The notes under the pieces: model-generated
What the model was told of the DNA's origin: nothing
Databases searched by the model: none
The model's input: the letters and a program-made list of their open reading frames with translations, nothing else
Made by a program: the position numbers and the translations under genes
Assembly (NCBI GenBank): GCA_937770485.1
Contig: CALJHX010000031.1
Location: 1 to 42,760, forward strand
Origin: an uncultured Verrucomicrobiae bacterium
Lineage (GTDB): Bacteria > Verrucomicrobiota > Verrucomicrobiia > Limisphaerales > UBA1096
Direction: 5' to 3'
Length of the DNA stretch: 42,760 bases
Shown: positions 1-9,994 of the stretch, one piece after another
How positions within the stretch are numbered: position 1 is the stretch's first letter
Layout: each line of letters opens with the position of its first letter

Positions 1-144
1 ATGAAGGAGCGTGGTATTTTGATCGACGGGGGCTACGGCAAAATCAAGGGCAAAACCTTCCGCCTCTCGAGCATGGGCGACGAAACAGAGGAGACGATGC
101 AGTCTCTTTACGGCCTGCTCGACGAGTCGCTTGGCCTGCTTTAG
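1..144 (+). CDS. C-terminal end of a class-V aminotransferase (partial)
   Basis: Frame 1 is open from the first base to a TAG at 142-144 and encodes 47 residues. The segment 'LIDGGYGKIKGKTFRLSSMG' matches the C-terminal signature of class-V, PLP-dependent aminotransferases of the serine/alanine-glyoxylate/phosphoserine type, where a GGYG..KGK.FR..HMGD stretch lies near the end of the small domain. The catalytic lysine and most of the enzyme lie upstream of the window, so the substrate cannot be told. The ATG at position 1 is an internal methionine, not the start. The stop overlaps the stop of the convergent lolD gene by a few bases, so the two genes share their 3' ends. Confidence 0.75.
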   Translation: MKERGILIDGGYGKIKGKTFRLSSMGDETEETMQSLYGLLDESLGLL

Positions 145-815
145 GCGATCAGCCCGTCGACCAGGCGAAGCGTGGTGTTTGCCCGGGCGGCGACTCTGTC
201 GTCGTGAGTCGCGATGATCATCGTCAACTTGGCTTCCCGCTGCAACTCGCACAACAGGTCAAGCACCTCGTCGCCAGTTTTGGAATCCAGGTTGCCGGTC
301 GGCTCGTCGGCGAACAAAATTTTCGGCTGATTGATCAGCGACCGGGCCAGGGCCACGCGTTGTTGCTCGCCGCCGGACAGCTCGGTCGGCAGATGATGCA
401 TGCGCTTGGCCAAGCCGACACGCTCCAGCAGTTCCCTGCCCCGTTGCTCCGCGACGCCGATGCCTGTGTGCGCGATTCGCGCCGGGATGAGGACGTTCTC
501 CAGCGCGTCGAACTCCGGCAAAAGGTGGTACGCTTGAAACACAAAACCAACCTCGCGGTTTCGCCACTTGGCCAAGCGCGACGCGCCCATGCCGAACAAA
601 GACTGGTCGCCGGCGAAAACCTCTCCGGCGCTTGGCTCGTCAAGCCCGCCGAGCAGATGCAGCAGCGTGCTTTTGCCCGCACCGGATGCGCCCTGCAACG
701 AGAGGAAATCGCCGCTCGCGACCTCGAGGCTCACGCCGTGCAACACCTCCACCTTGCGCCGGCCAAGGTCGTACGACTTGTGCAACTCCCGTGCTGAAAG
801 GATCGCGTCACTCAT
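141..815 (-). CDS. lolD: LolD-type lipoprotein-export ABC ATPase
   Basis: This 224-aa ABC ATPase has Walker A 'GASGAGKST' (about residue 42), signature 'LSGGEQQRVALAR' (about 146) and Walker B 'ILFADEPTGNLD'. It has the length and motif forms of the LolD/MacB/FtsE group, which drives lipoprotein release from the inner membrane. Its ATG lies inside the end of the upstream permease gene: the permease stop (TGA, 808-810) and this start (813-815) overlap by 8 bases, which indicates translational coupling. LolD is preferred over MacB because the partner is a four-helix permease with the LolC/E N-terminus. The residues G-L-A-K-R after 'ERV' are encoded by a copy of the iterated palindrome CTTGGCCAAG at 405-414. 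Confidence 0.9.
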   Translation of the reverse strand: MSDAILSARELHKSYDLGRRKVEVLHGVSLEVASGDFLSLQGASGAGKSTLLHLLGGLDEPSAGEVFAGDQSLFGMGASRLAKWRNREVGFVFQAYHLLPEFDALENVLIPARIAHTGIGVAEQRGRELLERVGLAKRMHHLPTELSGGEQQRVALARSLINQPKILFADEPTGNLDSKTGDEVLDLLCELQREAKLTMIIATHDDRVAARANTTLRLVDGLIA

Positions 816-2094
816 GGCGAAAGGCCTCCACGGGCTTGAGTCGGCTGGCGTTCCACGCCGGGATCACCCCGGCCAACAGGCAAATAAACAACGACCCGAC
901 GCCGATCTTTGTCAGGTCACCGCCCATCTCCGAGAACTTTTGGGCCGGCAGCTTATCGAATAAATAAATCTCGGCGGGAAACAATTCGAACCCGGTCGCG
1001 ACTCTCAATAATTCCAGAAACTCATTGCGATACTCCAGAACGAGCAAGCCAAGCCCAAAACCGAACGTCAACCCCAACAACGCCACCACGAGGCTTTGCA
1101 CGAAAAACACCTGCATGATCTGCCAACCAGTCGCGCCGAGCGCCTTGAGCGTCCCAATCTCCGGCGTGCGCTGCACCACGAAAGTGATCTGCGAACTGGT
1201 GATGCCAAACGCCGCCACGATCATTACGAAAAACAGCAGGAAAAACATCACGTTACGCTCCACCTTCAACGCGTCGAGGATCTGGGTGTTCTCGTCCTCC
1301 CACGTCGTCACCACGTAACCTTGTGGCAGGGTCTTGAGCAACTGTTGCCGCACCGTCTCGGCCTGTTTTGAGTCGTGCAGTTTCACCGACAAACCGTGGA
1401 CAGCATCCCCAAGGTCGTAGAGAGCCTGTGCGTCCTCGATGGAAGCCAGGACAAATGATGCGTTGTACTCGTAGTGACCGGTGTCAATGACACCCCTCAC
1501 TTCAAAATCATCCGGCAGAAGAACCGCTTCGCTCCCCTCTTGTTGAGCCTTGCGGATTCGGTGAAAACTCCTCGCCGAATGCACCGCCAAAAAATCTCCC
1601 ACCCTGAGGTTAAGCATCCGGGCAAACTCTTTCCCGACCACCAACCCATTCAATGCAACGTCGATGTCGCCCGCCACCAGGTTGTTGGTCGAAACCAGTG
1701 AGCTGACCTTCAACTCCAGTTCCAGATCCACTCCACGCACCCATGGCGTGAAAACCTGGGGACTCTCATCACCATCAGGTTGTGTCTCCACTAGCACCGG
1801 GCCAATGATGAAGGGTGCTGCCCCTGAAACAGCTTCATTAGACAAAACCTTATCCCGGATGGATCGATAGTCACTCAACGGCTTGCCGCGCTCCGAAACC
1901 TTTAGATGCGCATTTAACTCGAGCAACCGTTCGCGCAACTGCTGGCCGAAGCCGCTCATCACACTCATCACGATGATCAGCACCGCCACGCCAAGCGTCA
2001 CTCCGATGATCGAGATCAGTGTGATCGCGGAGACAAACGTGCGCTTGGGCCGCAAATATCGCAGCGCCAACGCCAGTTCAAACGGAAGCATCAT
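808..2094 (-). CDS. LolC/LolE-type lipoprotein-releasing permease
   Basis: This is a 428-aa inner-membrane permease. The N-terminus 'FELALALRYLRPKRTFVSAI' followed by a first membrane helix (about residues 20-48) is typical of LolC/LolE. A MacB-like periplasmic domain follows (about 50-260), then three C-terminal helices of the FtsX domain (about 280-305, 330-355 and 395-415), ending in 'ASRLKPVEAFRHE'. Together with LolD it would extract outer-membrane lipoproteins and hand them to LolA. Only one permease gene is present, so the complex may be a homodimer (LolF-like), or its partner lies elsewhere. The gene starts with two ATG codons (2094, 2091); the first is taken here. It is the first gene of a two-gene operon with lolD and diverges from the oxidoreductase gene. 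Confidence 0.88.
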   Translation of the reverse strand: MMLPFELALALRYLRPKRTFVSAITLISIIGVTLGVAVLIIVMSVMSGFGQQLRERLLELNAHLKVSERGKPLSDYRSIRDKVLSNEAVSGAAPFIIGPVLVETQPDGDESPQVFTPWVRGVDLELELKVSSLVSTNNLVAGDIDVALNGLVVGKEFARMLNLRVGDFLAVHSARSFHRIRKAQQEGSEAVLLPDDFEVRGVIDTGHYEYNASFVLASIEDAQALYDLGDAVHGLSVKLHDSKQAETVRQQLLKTLPQGYVVTTWEDENTQILDALKVERNVMFFLLFFVMIVAAFGITSSQITFVVQRTPEIGTLKALGATGWQIMQVFFVQSLVVALLGLTFGFGLGLLVLEYRNEFLELLRVATGFELFPAEIYLFDKLPAQKFSEMGGDLTKIGVGSLFICLLAGVIPAWNASRLKPVEAFRHE

Positions 2095-2216
2095 TTAGCG
2101 GGCCACAAGCTACCCGATGGCAAAGCGGCGGGAAAGGTTGAAGCCCACCGCTTGGCCAATAACCTTGCCGCTTGGCCAGGCGGAGAGCATATTCGCGTCT
2201 TAGCATCCATTGTATC

Positions 2217-3335
2217 ATGGCGAAAAAATATCGAGTTGGCGTGATCGGCAGCACAGGGCGCGGCAATTACGGTCACGGACTGGACACGGTATGGCGCGAG
2301 TTCCCGAGCACGGAAGTCGTCGCCGTCGCGGACGATAACGCCGGCGGCTTGGCCAAGGCGGTCAAGCGGCTGGGCAACCCACGTGGCTATGCCGACTACC
2401 GCACGATGCTCGAAAAGGAGACGTTTGACTTCGTGAGCATCTGCCCTCGCTGGCTCGATCAACACCGGGACATGCTCGTGGCTACGGCCGAGTCGGGCGT
2501 GCGAGGCATCTACGAGGAGAAACCGCTCTGCCGTACATTGCGCGAGGCCGATGAGATGGTCACCGCCTGCGAACGCAACAACGTCAAGTGCGCCGTCTCA
2601 CACCAGACAAGATATAGCCCGATTCTTGATCAGGTCGAACAGCTCATCGCTGATGGCAGGATCGGTCGCCTGCTAGAGTTCCGACTCCGCGGCAAGGAGG
2701 ACAACCGCGGCGGTGGCGAGGATTTGTGGGTGCTCGGCACGCATGTGTTTGACCTGACCCATCACCTCGCTGGTTATCCGCTTTGGTGCCAGGGCTATGC
2801 CCGGCAGGGCGGCGAGCCGGTGACCGCCAGCCATGTCAAGCCGGGCAACGAAGGCATCGGCCCTCTTGCCGGCGACAACGTCGGCGCAACCTACGCCCTG
2901 CCCAACGAGGTTTCGGCCCACTTCCGGTCCGTCCGCCGTACCGCCGGTAATCCCAATCGTTTTGGCCTATCGATTTTTGGCAGCGAAGGTGTCATCAAGA
3001 TGACCACCGGCTATCTGCCAAGCGCCAGCCTACTGCCGGACGGCTCGTGGACACCGGCGCGCACCGGCAAAAAGTGGATTCCAATCAGCTCAAACGGCCT
3101 TGGCCAAGCGGAGACGCTCAAGGACGGTGGACTGCACGCCGGCAATGTTTTGGCCATCCGCGACCTCATTGACGCCGTGGAGGAGGATCGCGATCCGGAG
3201 GCCAGCATCCACGACGCGCGCACGGCGGCCGAGATGATCGTGGCGCTGTTTGAGTCACATCGGCAGGGCGGCGCGCGGGTCGATTTCCCCTTGGCCAATC
3301 GCGACAACCCCCTCACTCAACTCACCGCAAAATAG
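2217..3335 (+). CDS. Gfo/Idh/MocA-family NAD(P)-dependent oxidoreductase
   Basis: The 372-aa protein starts with a Rossmann fold: 'YRVGVIGSTGRGNYGHG' at residues 4-20. The family 'EKP' motif follows at about residue 100 ('IYEEKPLCRTLREAD'), then a C-terminal substrate domain with 'GTHVFDLTHHLAG'. Enzymes of this family oxidise or reduce sugars, inositols and related compounds. The PVC phyla carry very many paralogues, so the substrate is unknown. No signal peptide is visible, so it is probably cytoplasmic. The ATG at 2217 is preferred to an upstream in-frame TTG because the Rossmann strand begins four residues after it. Two iterated palindromes lie in the coding region (3100, 3291) and one in the upstream gap (2152). 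A terminator follows the gene. Confidence 0.88.
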   Translation: MAKKYRVGVIGSTGRGNYGHGLDTVWREFPSTEVVAVADDNAGGLAKAVKRLGNPRGYADYRTMLEKETFDFVSICPRWLDQHRDMLVATAESGVRGIYEEKPLCRTLREADEMVTACERNNVKCAVSHQTRYSPILDQVEQLIADGRIGRLLEFRLRGKEDNRGGGEDLWVLGTHVFDLTHHLAGYPLWCQGYARQGGEPVTASHVKPGNEGIGPLAGDNVGATYALPNEVSAHFRSVRRTAGNPNRFGLSIFGSEGVIKMTTGYLPSASLLPDGSWTPARTGKKWIPISSNGLGQAETLKDGGLHAGNVLAIRDLIDAVEEDRDPEASIHDARTAAEMIVALFESHRQGGARVDFPLANRDNPLTQLTAK

Positions 3336-3389
3336 GCCAAGCCGGGCCAATTCATATTAACCCGTGGCGCCAATTGGCTTTGACAGGCC

Positions 3390-3422
3390 AAAGGGCGACA
3401 GGCAAAGTCCCGCGCCCTTTTT
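3390..3422 (+). terminator. Probable rho-independent terminator after the oxidoreductase gene
   Basis: AAAGGGCG at 3390-3397 pairs with CGCCCTTT at 3413-3420 across a 15-base loop, and the 3' arm runs into five T residues (3418-3422). It lies 55 bases after the oxidoreductase stop. It also lies just ahead of the GGAGGAG sequence used by the phosphofructokinase gene, so it could alternatively act as a leader structure of that gene. Confidence 0.5.
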
Positions 3423-3452
3423 GGAGGAGAGCCACAAACACAATTTTTGCAA

Positions 3453-4859
3453 ATGCCAGACTTGGAAGATAACAACCCTATAACAAATAGCCCGACTGAA
3501 GCCAGCAACCCGCTGATTCACGACCTCAGTTCCGAACCGGAAACACCGCCTGTTGAGGTCGATGGAAAACTAGTGGGCAATATGCTCGTGGGCCAATCCG
3601 GCGGCCCGACGGCTGTCATCAATGCCAGCGTGGCCGGCGTCATTCAGGAAGCCGGCAAATACCCGCGGCAAATCAAGGAGATTTACGGCGGCCTCAACGG
3701 CATCTTCGGCATCCTGCACGAAAACCTGATCGACCTGAACGAGGAGAAGGCCCGCTCCATCGAGGAACTCAAGCACACTCCTGGCGCCGCGCTAGGCACC
3801 TGCCGCTACAAGATTCGTTTCAATGATGACCCCGAACAGGCTGCCCTCGACATGAACCGGCTGTTCGAGGTATTCGAGTCGCACAACATTCGCTATTTCT
3901 TTTACGCCGGCGGCAACGACTCGCAAGACACCAACAACAAGGTGCATCTCGAGGCCGAGAAACGTGGCTACCCGCTGCGCTGCATCGGCGTGCCAAAAAC
4001 AATCGACAACGACCTGCCTCACACCGACCACACGCCGGGCTACGGCAGCGCGGTCAAGTACAACGCCACGACGGTGATGGAGACCGCGGAAGACGTCGCC
4101 AGCATGGCCACCGACGACGGCGCCTGCTGCATCATCGAGGTCATGGGCCGCGCCGCCGGTTGGCTCGCCGCCGGCACCGTGCTGGCCAAGCGCAAACCCA
4201 CCGACGGGCCACACCTCATTTTGATGCCGGAAATCCCGCTCGATGAGGAAAAGTTTTTGGCCAAGGTCAAGGAATTCGTCGACCAACTCGGCTACTGCAT
4301 CGTCGTCACCGGCGAAGGTGTGAAGAACTCCGAGGGGCACGAACTCGGAGCTGACAAGACGCGGCTCGATTCGTTCGGCCACCCGGTACTCTCCGGCGCA
4401 GCCGAGGCGCTCAGCGAGCTTGTCCACGGCAAACTCGACATCAAGACACGCACCGTGAAACTCGGCTACGCCCAGCGCGCCGCCGCGCACTTCGCCAGCC
4501 AGCAGGATGTCGATGAGGCAGTCGCCTGCGGGGTGGCAGCCATCCGTGCCGCCATCGATGGCAAGAGCGGATTCATGGTCACCCTCGAGCGCCAGTCTGA
4601 TGAGCCGTACGCGTTCACCACCGGCCTGCATCCGCTGGGCGACATCGCGCTGGTGGAGCGCACCATCCCGCGTGACTGGATCAGCGAGGACGGCTGGTTG
4701 CCCAACGAAAACCTCATCAAATATGTCGCCCCGCTGGTAGCTGGTCGATTGGATCTGCCCACCAAGGGCGGCCTGCCCAAGTTCGCCGAGTTGACCCGCG
4801 TACCTGTCGAGAAGGTTCTGCCGCCACGCCCCCCCCTAGTTTCCCCGGAGTCGGAATAA
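3453..4859 (+). CDS. Phosphofructokinase, probably pyrophosphate-dependent
   Basis: This 468-aa protein of the PfkA fold carries 'GGPTAVINAS' near residue 50, 'YAGGNDSQDTNNK' near 150, 'PKTIDNDLPHTDHTPGYGSA' near 180 and 'EVMGRAAGWLAAG' near 230. In ATP-using PFKs the first loop is GGDGS and the second PGTIDND. PPi-using enzymes have an Asp after the GG-x pair and a Lys in PKTIDND. Both PPi-type residues are present here (GGND and PKTIDND), so reversible fructose-6-phosphate phosphorylation with pyrophosphate is inferred. The ATG at 3453 is preferred to the TTG two codons upstream. A GGAGGAG sequence (3423-3429) is rather distant, at 23 bases. The first 45 residues are an acidic, low-complexity extension. 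Confidence 0.88.
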   Translation: MPDLEDNNPITNSPTEASNPLIHDLSSEPETPPVEVDGKLVGNMLVGQSGGPTAVINASVAGVIQEAGKYPRQIKEIYGGLNGIFGILHENLIDLNEEKARSIEELKHTPGAALGTCRYKIRFNDDPEQAALDMNRLFEVFESHNIRYFFYAGGNDSQDTNNKVHLEAEKRGYPLRCIGVPKTIDNDLPHTDHTPGYGSAVKYNATTVMETAEDVASMATDDGACCIIEVMGRAAGWLAAGTVLAKRKPTDGPHLILMPEIPLDEEKFLAKVKEFVDQLGYCIVVTGEGVKNSEGHELGADKTRLDSFGHPVLSGAAEALSELVHGKLDIKTRTVKLGYAQRAAAHFASQQDVDEAVACGVAAIRAAIDGKSGFMVTLERQSDEPYAFTTGLHPLGDIALVERTIPRDWISEDGWLPNENLIKYVAPLVAGRLDLPTKGGLPKFAELTRVPVEKVLPPRPPLVSPESE

Positions 4860-4889
4860 GCCCAGCTCTAGATCCCGCCTCCGGTGGCC

Positions 4890-5642
4890 TCAGTGCTGGT
4901 TACCGCAGGTATAGTCGCCCTCCTCCCAGCCATCGCGGCTGTGGTAGGCCCACCAGTCTTGTTCCTTTGGGGAACCGTTCATGCGGGCGGCATGGCCATC
5001 GACATAACTCAACACGATGCCCCTCTTGTGCGGCATCGTCTTGTAGTCCCAGTAAGGCATCTCCCAAGTCAGTACAGAAAGAGACGGATTAACGCAGTCA
5101 CTTGCCTCACGACCACTGACCGGTCGGCGCTCCTCATAGCTGCCACGACTTTTTGTAAGATAAATGTGGTTCCAGACGTAGGTCACATTGTTATTGCTGC
5201 GAAATCTCGACACCATCCCCGCATCCTGCGTCTTCATCGCAACAGGACAGGCAAAAACGGAGTGGGGCGTCCGAGACTTGTCAGGTTGTTTGGGGTCGGG
5301 AGCGCCGGTGTTTTTTCCGATGTAAGGCTCGAGCAACTGAGGCATCCACACCGGGTCCTTGCGCAATGCATGATCCCCACCCCAGGCCCGCCCCCAGTTG
5401 CGGCAGAGGGGAATCCGGTTGTCGTACTCGGAAATGTACATCGTCACGGCCAGGCCGATCTGTTTGCAGTTGTTCAAGCAGGCTGACTGGCCCGCCTTCG
5501 CCTTCGCCTTGGCCAGAGCCGGCAACAACAGCCCGGCGAGTATCGCGATAATAGCGATCACCACCAGCAACTCGATCAGCGTAAAGGCCTTGGCCAAGGG
5601 CTTGGCTAATCGGGGCGATTCTGTCTGGGACAGCATCTTCAT
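4890..5642 (-). CDS. Type II secretion-like pseudopilin with H-X9-DG motif
   Basis: The 250-aa protein has a prepilin leader ending in 'PLAKA' and the class III signal '[20 protein letters not shown]', with Glu at mature position 5, followed by the '[11 protein letters not shown]' helix common in Verrucomicrobiota. The C-terminal domain ends with His-X9-Asp-Gly ('[15 protein letters not shown]'), the processing-associated motif of the large PVC pseudopilin families. PilD-type cleavage before Phe and assembly into a pseudopilus or surface fibre are expected. The ATG at 5642 is chosen because longer frames would overlap the divergent gene and lack a leader. The leader contains 'LAKPLAKA', encoded partly by a copy of the iterated palindrome (5589-5598). 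It is a single orphan gene, as is usual for these large families. Confidence 0.88.
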   Translation of the reverse strand: MKMLSQTESPRLAKPLAKAFTLIELLVVIAIIAILAGLLLPALAKAKAKAGQSACLNNCKQIGLAVTMYISEYDNRIPLCRNWGRAWGGDHALRKDPVWMPQLLEPYIGKNTGAPDPKQPDKSRTPHSVFACPVAMKTQDAGMVSRFRSNNNVTYVWNHIYLTKSRGSYEERRPVSGREASDCVNPSLSVLTWEMPYWDYKTMPHKRGIVLSYVDGHAARMNGSPKEQDWWAYHSRDGWEEGDYTCGNQH

Positions 5643-5717
5643 GGTCACGTGAACTGATTTAGAATAGGTACCGCTTTCCCCTTGGTCAAGGCGGCACCGG
5701 CCGTTATCCTGCCGCGC

Positions 5718-8700
5718 ATGACCGAAGACTCCGGCAGCGGCCAAGCGCCATCCCCAGCAAAATATTTGTTGCTGCTCGTCGCAGTGGTGTTGGCACCGGT
5801 AATCTTCACTTGGCTCACCAGCACTCCGGCCCAGAGTGATGCCGATTTCGACCAATCAATCAACGCCGGAAAAACACACTACGAAGCCGGCGAGGCACAG
5901 GAATCCATCGACGCCTTCACCCGGGCGCTGAAATCCAAACCCACCGAGACCGACCTCCTGCTGAATTTGGCCAACGCCCATCGCTTGGCCAACCACCCGG
6001 TGGAAGTTATCAAGTACGCAAAGGAAGCACTGGCCATCGACGCCAACCTCGCCGCTGGACATTTCCTGATCGGCTGCGCACACCTGCGACTCGACCAAGC
6101 AACCGAGGCCACCAAGGCGCTGCAACAAGCCTACGACATCGACAACACTGTCGGCGCGGCGGGCTATCTGCTAGGCAAGGCGCAGTTGGCTGCCGGCAAT
6201 GCCGAGGAAGCCGCTGTGCTTCTCGAAGAGGTAGCCGCATTCGAGACAGATCACCTCGGCGCAGCCTACGCTCTGAGCCAGGCTCTCACAGCGCTCGGCC
6301 GCACGGACGAAGCTAAAGCCGCGCTCGAGCAGCATCAACAACGCATCGCCGGTAAAAAAATGCCCGACCAGCCGGGGCATTGGGAAATGTGCAGCCACAC
6401 CGAGGTTCGCATCCCGTTCAAGCTGGCACAGCCGGATGCCTCGGGCATCGCGGTCACGTTCGTCGATGACACCCCCAGGGCCTTCGCCGGCAACGCCGAC
6501 AAATTCAGTGGGCCGTTCGGCGTGATCGATTTCAACCACGACGGCAACAACAGCCTGTTCGTCCGCACTCGCACCAACACCTTCCAAACGCTGCTCAACA
6601 CCAACGCCGTCTTCAAGCCGGTCGGCTTCGAGTTCCCGGGCATTGCCGGTGCCCGCTACTCGCGCTGCCTCGTCGGCGACCTCAACAACGACCGCTTCGA
6701 CGACGTGCTGATGCTTGGCGACCTCGGCTCGCACGCGTACCGTTTCGCGACGAACGGCCTCGCGCGTGACCTCTCCAAGTTCTCCAAACTTGCCTCTCTC
6801 AAGGCCATCGACGGCGTCATCGCCGATATCGACTTCACCGGCAAACTCGACCTGCTCGCCATCCAACCCGACGACGCAGGCCTCAAGGTTTTCCGGAATC
6901 TCGGCAGCATTTATTTTAAGGATATCACCAAGACCTCCGGTATCCCGACGCAGATCACCGGCGCGCTCAAACTCGTCATGGACGACTGGAACAACGACGA
7001 CATGCTTGATCTTTTCATCCCGCGCAAAAGCGAGCCGCCGATGTTCATGCAGAAAAACCGCGGCGCGGTTCACTCGCCGACCAACATCCTTCCCACCCTG
7101 CCGACCGCGAGCGCGCTGGTCACCGGTGACCTCAACAACGATCTGCGCGTTGACCTCGTCTGCCTGGCCAACGGCAAGCTCGAGGTCTCTTTCAACGGCC
7201 TCGAGGAGCAGCAAACTCTCCCCTTGTCCAAGCCGAGCGCCACCGCGATCAACCTCGTCGATTACGACAATGATGGCTGGCTTGACATCTTCGCCATAGG
7301 CGAGGGCGTACAGGCGTTTCGCAACCAAGGCACTGGCGGCTTCACCGATGTCACCGCTGCGCTTGGCCTCGACTCTATCACCGACCAAGTCACCCAACTT
7401 GTCTCCGCCGATATCGACCGCGACGGCGACTCCGACCTGCTGCTCGCCCACGCCACAGGCTTGAAATATCTCCGCAACGACGGCGGCAACGCCAACCACC
7501 AGCTCAAGATTCGCCTTTACGGCAACCGCTCCAACGCCAGCGGCATCGGCATCCAAGTCGAGACCGTCACCACCGATCTGCGACTCAAGCGCACCGTGCA
7601 CTCGCTACCCATCGAGATTGGCATTGGTAAAAACAAACTGCTCCACTCGCTCAATGCTCGCTGGTTCGACCTCTCCCTTTTCAATCTCGACGTGCAGGTG
7701 AAGCCAGGCGAAACCGTCACTCTCACCGAGTTAATTCTGCCGACCGGGTCCTGCCCATACCTCTACGCTTGGGACGGCAATAAGCACCGTTTCGTCACAG
7801 ACCTGCTCGGCGCATCGCCGCTTGGCCTGCCGCTCGCCGAGGGCGTTTATATCGATGCCAACCCGGACGAAATCGTGTGGATCGGCGACGAGACAAACTT
7901 CCAGCCGATCGACGGCAACTACCAGTTGCAACTCACGGAGGAGTTGCGCGAAATCCTTTATCTCGACGAGGCCAAGCTGCTCGCCGTCGATGTCCCAATC
8001 GGCACCGAAGTGCACCCCACAACCAAGTTGCGCCAAAGAGGTCCCTACCCGCCGGCCGGACTCACCGCCTTAGCCAAGCGCAAGCCGCTTCGCCAAGCAA
8101 AACTTAGCGACGGACTCGATGTCACCGCCGCATTGCTGGCCAATGACGACCAGTGGGTTTCGCCTGTTGAGCTGCGATTACCACAACTTCGCGGCTTGGC
8201 CAAGCAGTACTCGATCGAATGCGACTTCGGCCCGCTCGACGCCGGTGCGCCGCTCGCCCTGGCAATGACCGGTTGGCTGCACTTCGGCGGTGGCATGGCC
8301 AATATCGCCGCCTCGCATCACCCAGATCTGCCGTTCCCCTTTCCCTCCCTCGAGGCGCAAGTCGCCAACGGTACTTGGCAAAAAATAGATGTTACCGTCG
8401 GCGCGCCGGTCGGCAAAACCAAGACTATCGTCGTGGACTTGGCCGGCAAACTGCCAAGCGGTGCCAAGGGGCTTCGCTTGTCGATGGCGTTTGAGATTCA
8501 CTGGAACCGAATTGCGCTGTTTGAAAAGACGAGTTTGCCATCCGTCGCGACGATGCACCCCACGACGACTGATTTGCACTGGCACGGCTACGGCGCGATC
8601 GAGGATTTACCGAGCCATCTGCCGCTGACACCGATCCACGACCAAACCGGCGACACGCCGAACTGGCGCATCACCCCCTCCGGCTGGGTGACGCGTTACG

Positions 8701-9041
8701 GCGATGTCGATGAACTCGTCGCCATTAAGGACAACCGACTCGCCCTCATCGCCGCCGGCGACGAGTTAACGCTTGGTTTCGCGGCAACCAAGCTGCCGAC
8801 GCAACGCCCACATACCACACGCCAATTTTTTCTATTCATCAGCGGCTGGGACAAAGACGCCGACTTTCACGTCGCGCATGGTTGGACGGTCGAACCGCTG
8901 CCGTGGCACGGCATGGATGCCCAACGCTACGGCCGCGAACCCCGCCCCAGACTCAATGACGGGTGGATCAAAAAATATAACACCCGCTGGGTCGGCCCAC
9001 GCCCGCTCCATAAACTCAACAAACTATCCATAAGCAAGTGA
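5718..9041 (+). CDS. Membrane-anchored TPR / FG-GAP (VCBS) / ASPIC-like protein
   Basis: This 1,107-aa protein has an N-terminal hydrophobic segment ('[19 protein letters not shown]', about residues 15-33) acting as signal or anchor. About five TPR units follow (about 45-215). Next comes a seven-bladed FG-GAP/VCBS propeller (about 240-600) with Ca-binding-like D-x-[DN]-x-D-G loops such as 'DFNHDGNN', 'DYDNDGWLD' and 'DIDRDGDSD'. An ASPIC/UnbV-like segment ('[14 protein letters not shown]', about 610) and a long C-terminal region without a recognised domain complete it. Such CRTAC1-like proteins are secreted and abundant in Planctomycetes/Verrucomicrobia; their role is unproven, perhaps adhesion or polymer binding. 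The ATG at 5718 is preferred to the TTG at 5682. The stop overlaps the next gene's GTG start by four bases, which suggests coupling. It diverges from the pseudopilin gene. Confidence 0.85.
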   Translation: MTEDSGSGQAPSPAKYLLLLVAVVLAPVIFTWLTSTPAQSDADFDQSINAGKTHYEAGEAQESIDAFTRALKSKPTETDLLLNLANAHRLANHPVEVIKYAKEALAIDANLAAGHFLIGCAHLRLDQATEATKALQQAYDIDNTVGAAGYLLGKAQLAAGNAEEAAVLLEEVAAFETDHLGAAYALSQALTALGRTDEAKAALEQHQQRIAGKKMPDQPGHWEMCSHTEVRIPFKLAQPDASGIAVTFVDDTPRAFAGNADKFSGPFGVIDFNHDGNNSLFVRTRTNTFQTLLNTNAVFKPVGFEFPGIAGARYSRCLVGDLNNDRFDDVLMLGDLGSHAYRFATNGLARDLSKFSKLASLKAIDGVIADIDFTGKLDLLAIQPDDAGLKVFRNLGSIYFKDITKTSGIPTQITGALKLVMDDWNNDDMLDLFIPRKSEPPMFMQKNRGAVHSPTNILPTLPTASALVTGDLNNDLRVDLVCLANGKLEVSFNGLEEQQTLPLSKPSATAINLVDYDNDGWLDIFAIGEGVQAFRNQGTGGFTDVTAALGLDSITDQVTQLVSADIDRDGDSDLLLAHATGLKYLRNDGGNANHQLKIRLYGNRSNASGIGIQVETVTTDLRLKRTVHSLPIEIGIGKNKLLHSLNARWFDLSLFNLDVQVKPGETVTLTELILPTGSCPYLYAWDGNKHRFVTDLLGASPLGLPLAEGVYIDANPDEIVWIGDETNFQPIDGNYQLQLTEELREILYLDEAKLLAVDVPIGTEVHPTTKLRQRGPYPPAGLTALAKRKPLRQAKLSDGLDVTAALLANDDQWVSPVELRLPQLRGLAKQYSIECDFGPLDAGAPLALAMTGWLHFGGGMANIAASHHPDLPFPFPSLEAQVANGTWQKIDVTVGAPVGKTKTIVVDLAGKLPSGAKGLRLSMAFEIHWNRIALFEKTSLPSVATMHPTTTDLHWHGYGAIEDLPSHLPLTPIHDQTGDTPNWRITPSGWVTRYGDVDELVAIKDNRLALIAAGDELTLGFAATKLPTQRPHTTRQFFLFISGWDKDADFHVAHGWTVEPLPWHGMDAQRYGREPRPRLNDGWIKKYNTRWVGPRPLHKLNKLSISK

Positions 9042-9982
9042 AGCACCAAATTCCCCTTTTATTTTTCACGATTGCCGGCTTGGCTGCTCACGCCGACTCG
9101 CTTGAGCAGATTGCCAATGTTTTCGCCGAGGACGGATTAAAGCTCCAGCACGTTGAGTTCAGCATTACCGACACCGGCTTGGAATCCCATGGCGACAAGA
9201 AGCACGAGATTCGAACCGACCGATACGGGGACACCCCGCAACAACCGGACGGCCGGATTCTCCTGAAACCCAACGGTGATGCGGTTAGCCAGGCGCACTC
9301 GTGGGACTACAACGCCTCACGGCCAGGCAAGTACTGGGTAGAACTTGTTTACGCCTTGGCTAAGGGCAAAAGCATCGCCGTGCCGAACATCAGCTCGTAC
9401 CGCATCCAGACCCAACTTGATGTCACCGGCGCGGCTAATCGTTTCCGTAATGTCACTCTCGGAAAAATTTATTTTGTAGAGCCCGGCAAACAAAAAATCG
9501 AGCTCAAGTTTCGTGGCGACATGCCGAGAGTTCGCGCTCTCATCCTGCGCCCCGCGCCGGAAGGGGAGCCCATTGGCCAGGCGCTCGACCGCTCGGTGTT
9601 GCTGCACGCGCGCGACGTGACGCTGCACAGCACCAAGGTGCAGTACGAAACCAAGCCGCATAAAAATACGGTCGGATACTGGGTTAACGCGACTGACCGG
9701 GTTTGCTGGGACTTCACCGTGACGAGCGGCGGCATGTTTGATATCGAAATCCACCAGGGCTGCGGCAAGGGCCAAGGCGGCAGTCTTGTTGCGCTCGAAG
9801 TCGCCGGCCAAAAACTTGATTTCACCGTAAAGGACACCGGCCATTTTCAAAACTTTATTCCGCGCAGAGTTGGCACCGTGAACCTGCCCAAGGGCGAACA
9901 CCGTTTTTGGATTAAGCCTTTAAAAAAGGCTCGAAATGCCATCATGGACGTGCGCCGGATACGATTGATCCCGATCAATTAA
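9038..9982 (+). CDS. Secreted protein with two carbohydrate-binding-like domains
   Basis: The gene starts with GTG overlapping the stop of the upstream gene (GTGA). The 314-aa product has a signal peptide ('PLLFFTIAGLAAHA'). Two beta-rich segments follow: one at about residues 60-175 around 'SRPGKYWVELVYA', one at about 190-314 around 'GMFDIEIHQGCGKGQGGSL'. The second resembles the jelly-roll accessory domain (DUF5077/CBM-like) found after alpha-L-fucosidases and sulfatases in PVC bacteria. No catalytic module is visible. It is probably exported together with the upstream TPR/FG-GAP protein and may help it bind a glycan; that is inference from coupling only. Confidence 0.65.
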   Translation: MKHQIPLLFFTIAGLAAHADSLEQIANVFAEDGLKLQHVEFSITDTGLESHGDKKHEIRTDRYGDTPQQPDGRILLKPNGDAVSQAHSWDYNASRPGKYWVELVYALAKGKSIAVPNISSYRIQTQLDVTGAANRFRNVTLGKIYFVEPGKQKIELKFRGDMPRVRALILRPAPEGEPIGQALDRSVLLHARDVTLHSTKVQYETKPHKNTVGYWVNATDRVCWDFTVTSGGMFDIEIHQGCGKGQGGSLVALEVAGQKLDFTVKDTGHFQNFIPRRVGTVNLPKGEHRFWIKPLKKARNAIMDVRRIRLIPIN

Positions 9983-9994
9983 CCCACGCCAATC

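Noticed and set aside
204..797. Plus-strand open frame of 197 codons opposite lolD
   Set aside because: It is the antisense of a clear ABC ATPase, with no domain, signal or ribosome-binding sequence of its own.
6171..7601. Long minus-strand open frame (476 codons) opposite the TPR/FG-GAP gene
   Set aside because: It arises from the codon bias of the high-GC sense gene; its product is a low-complexity Val/Glu/Ala/Gly string without any fold signal.
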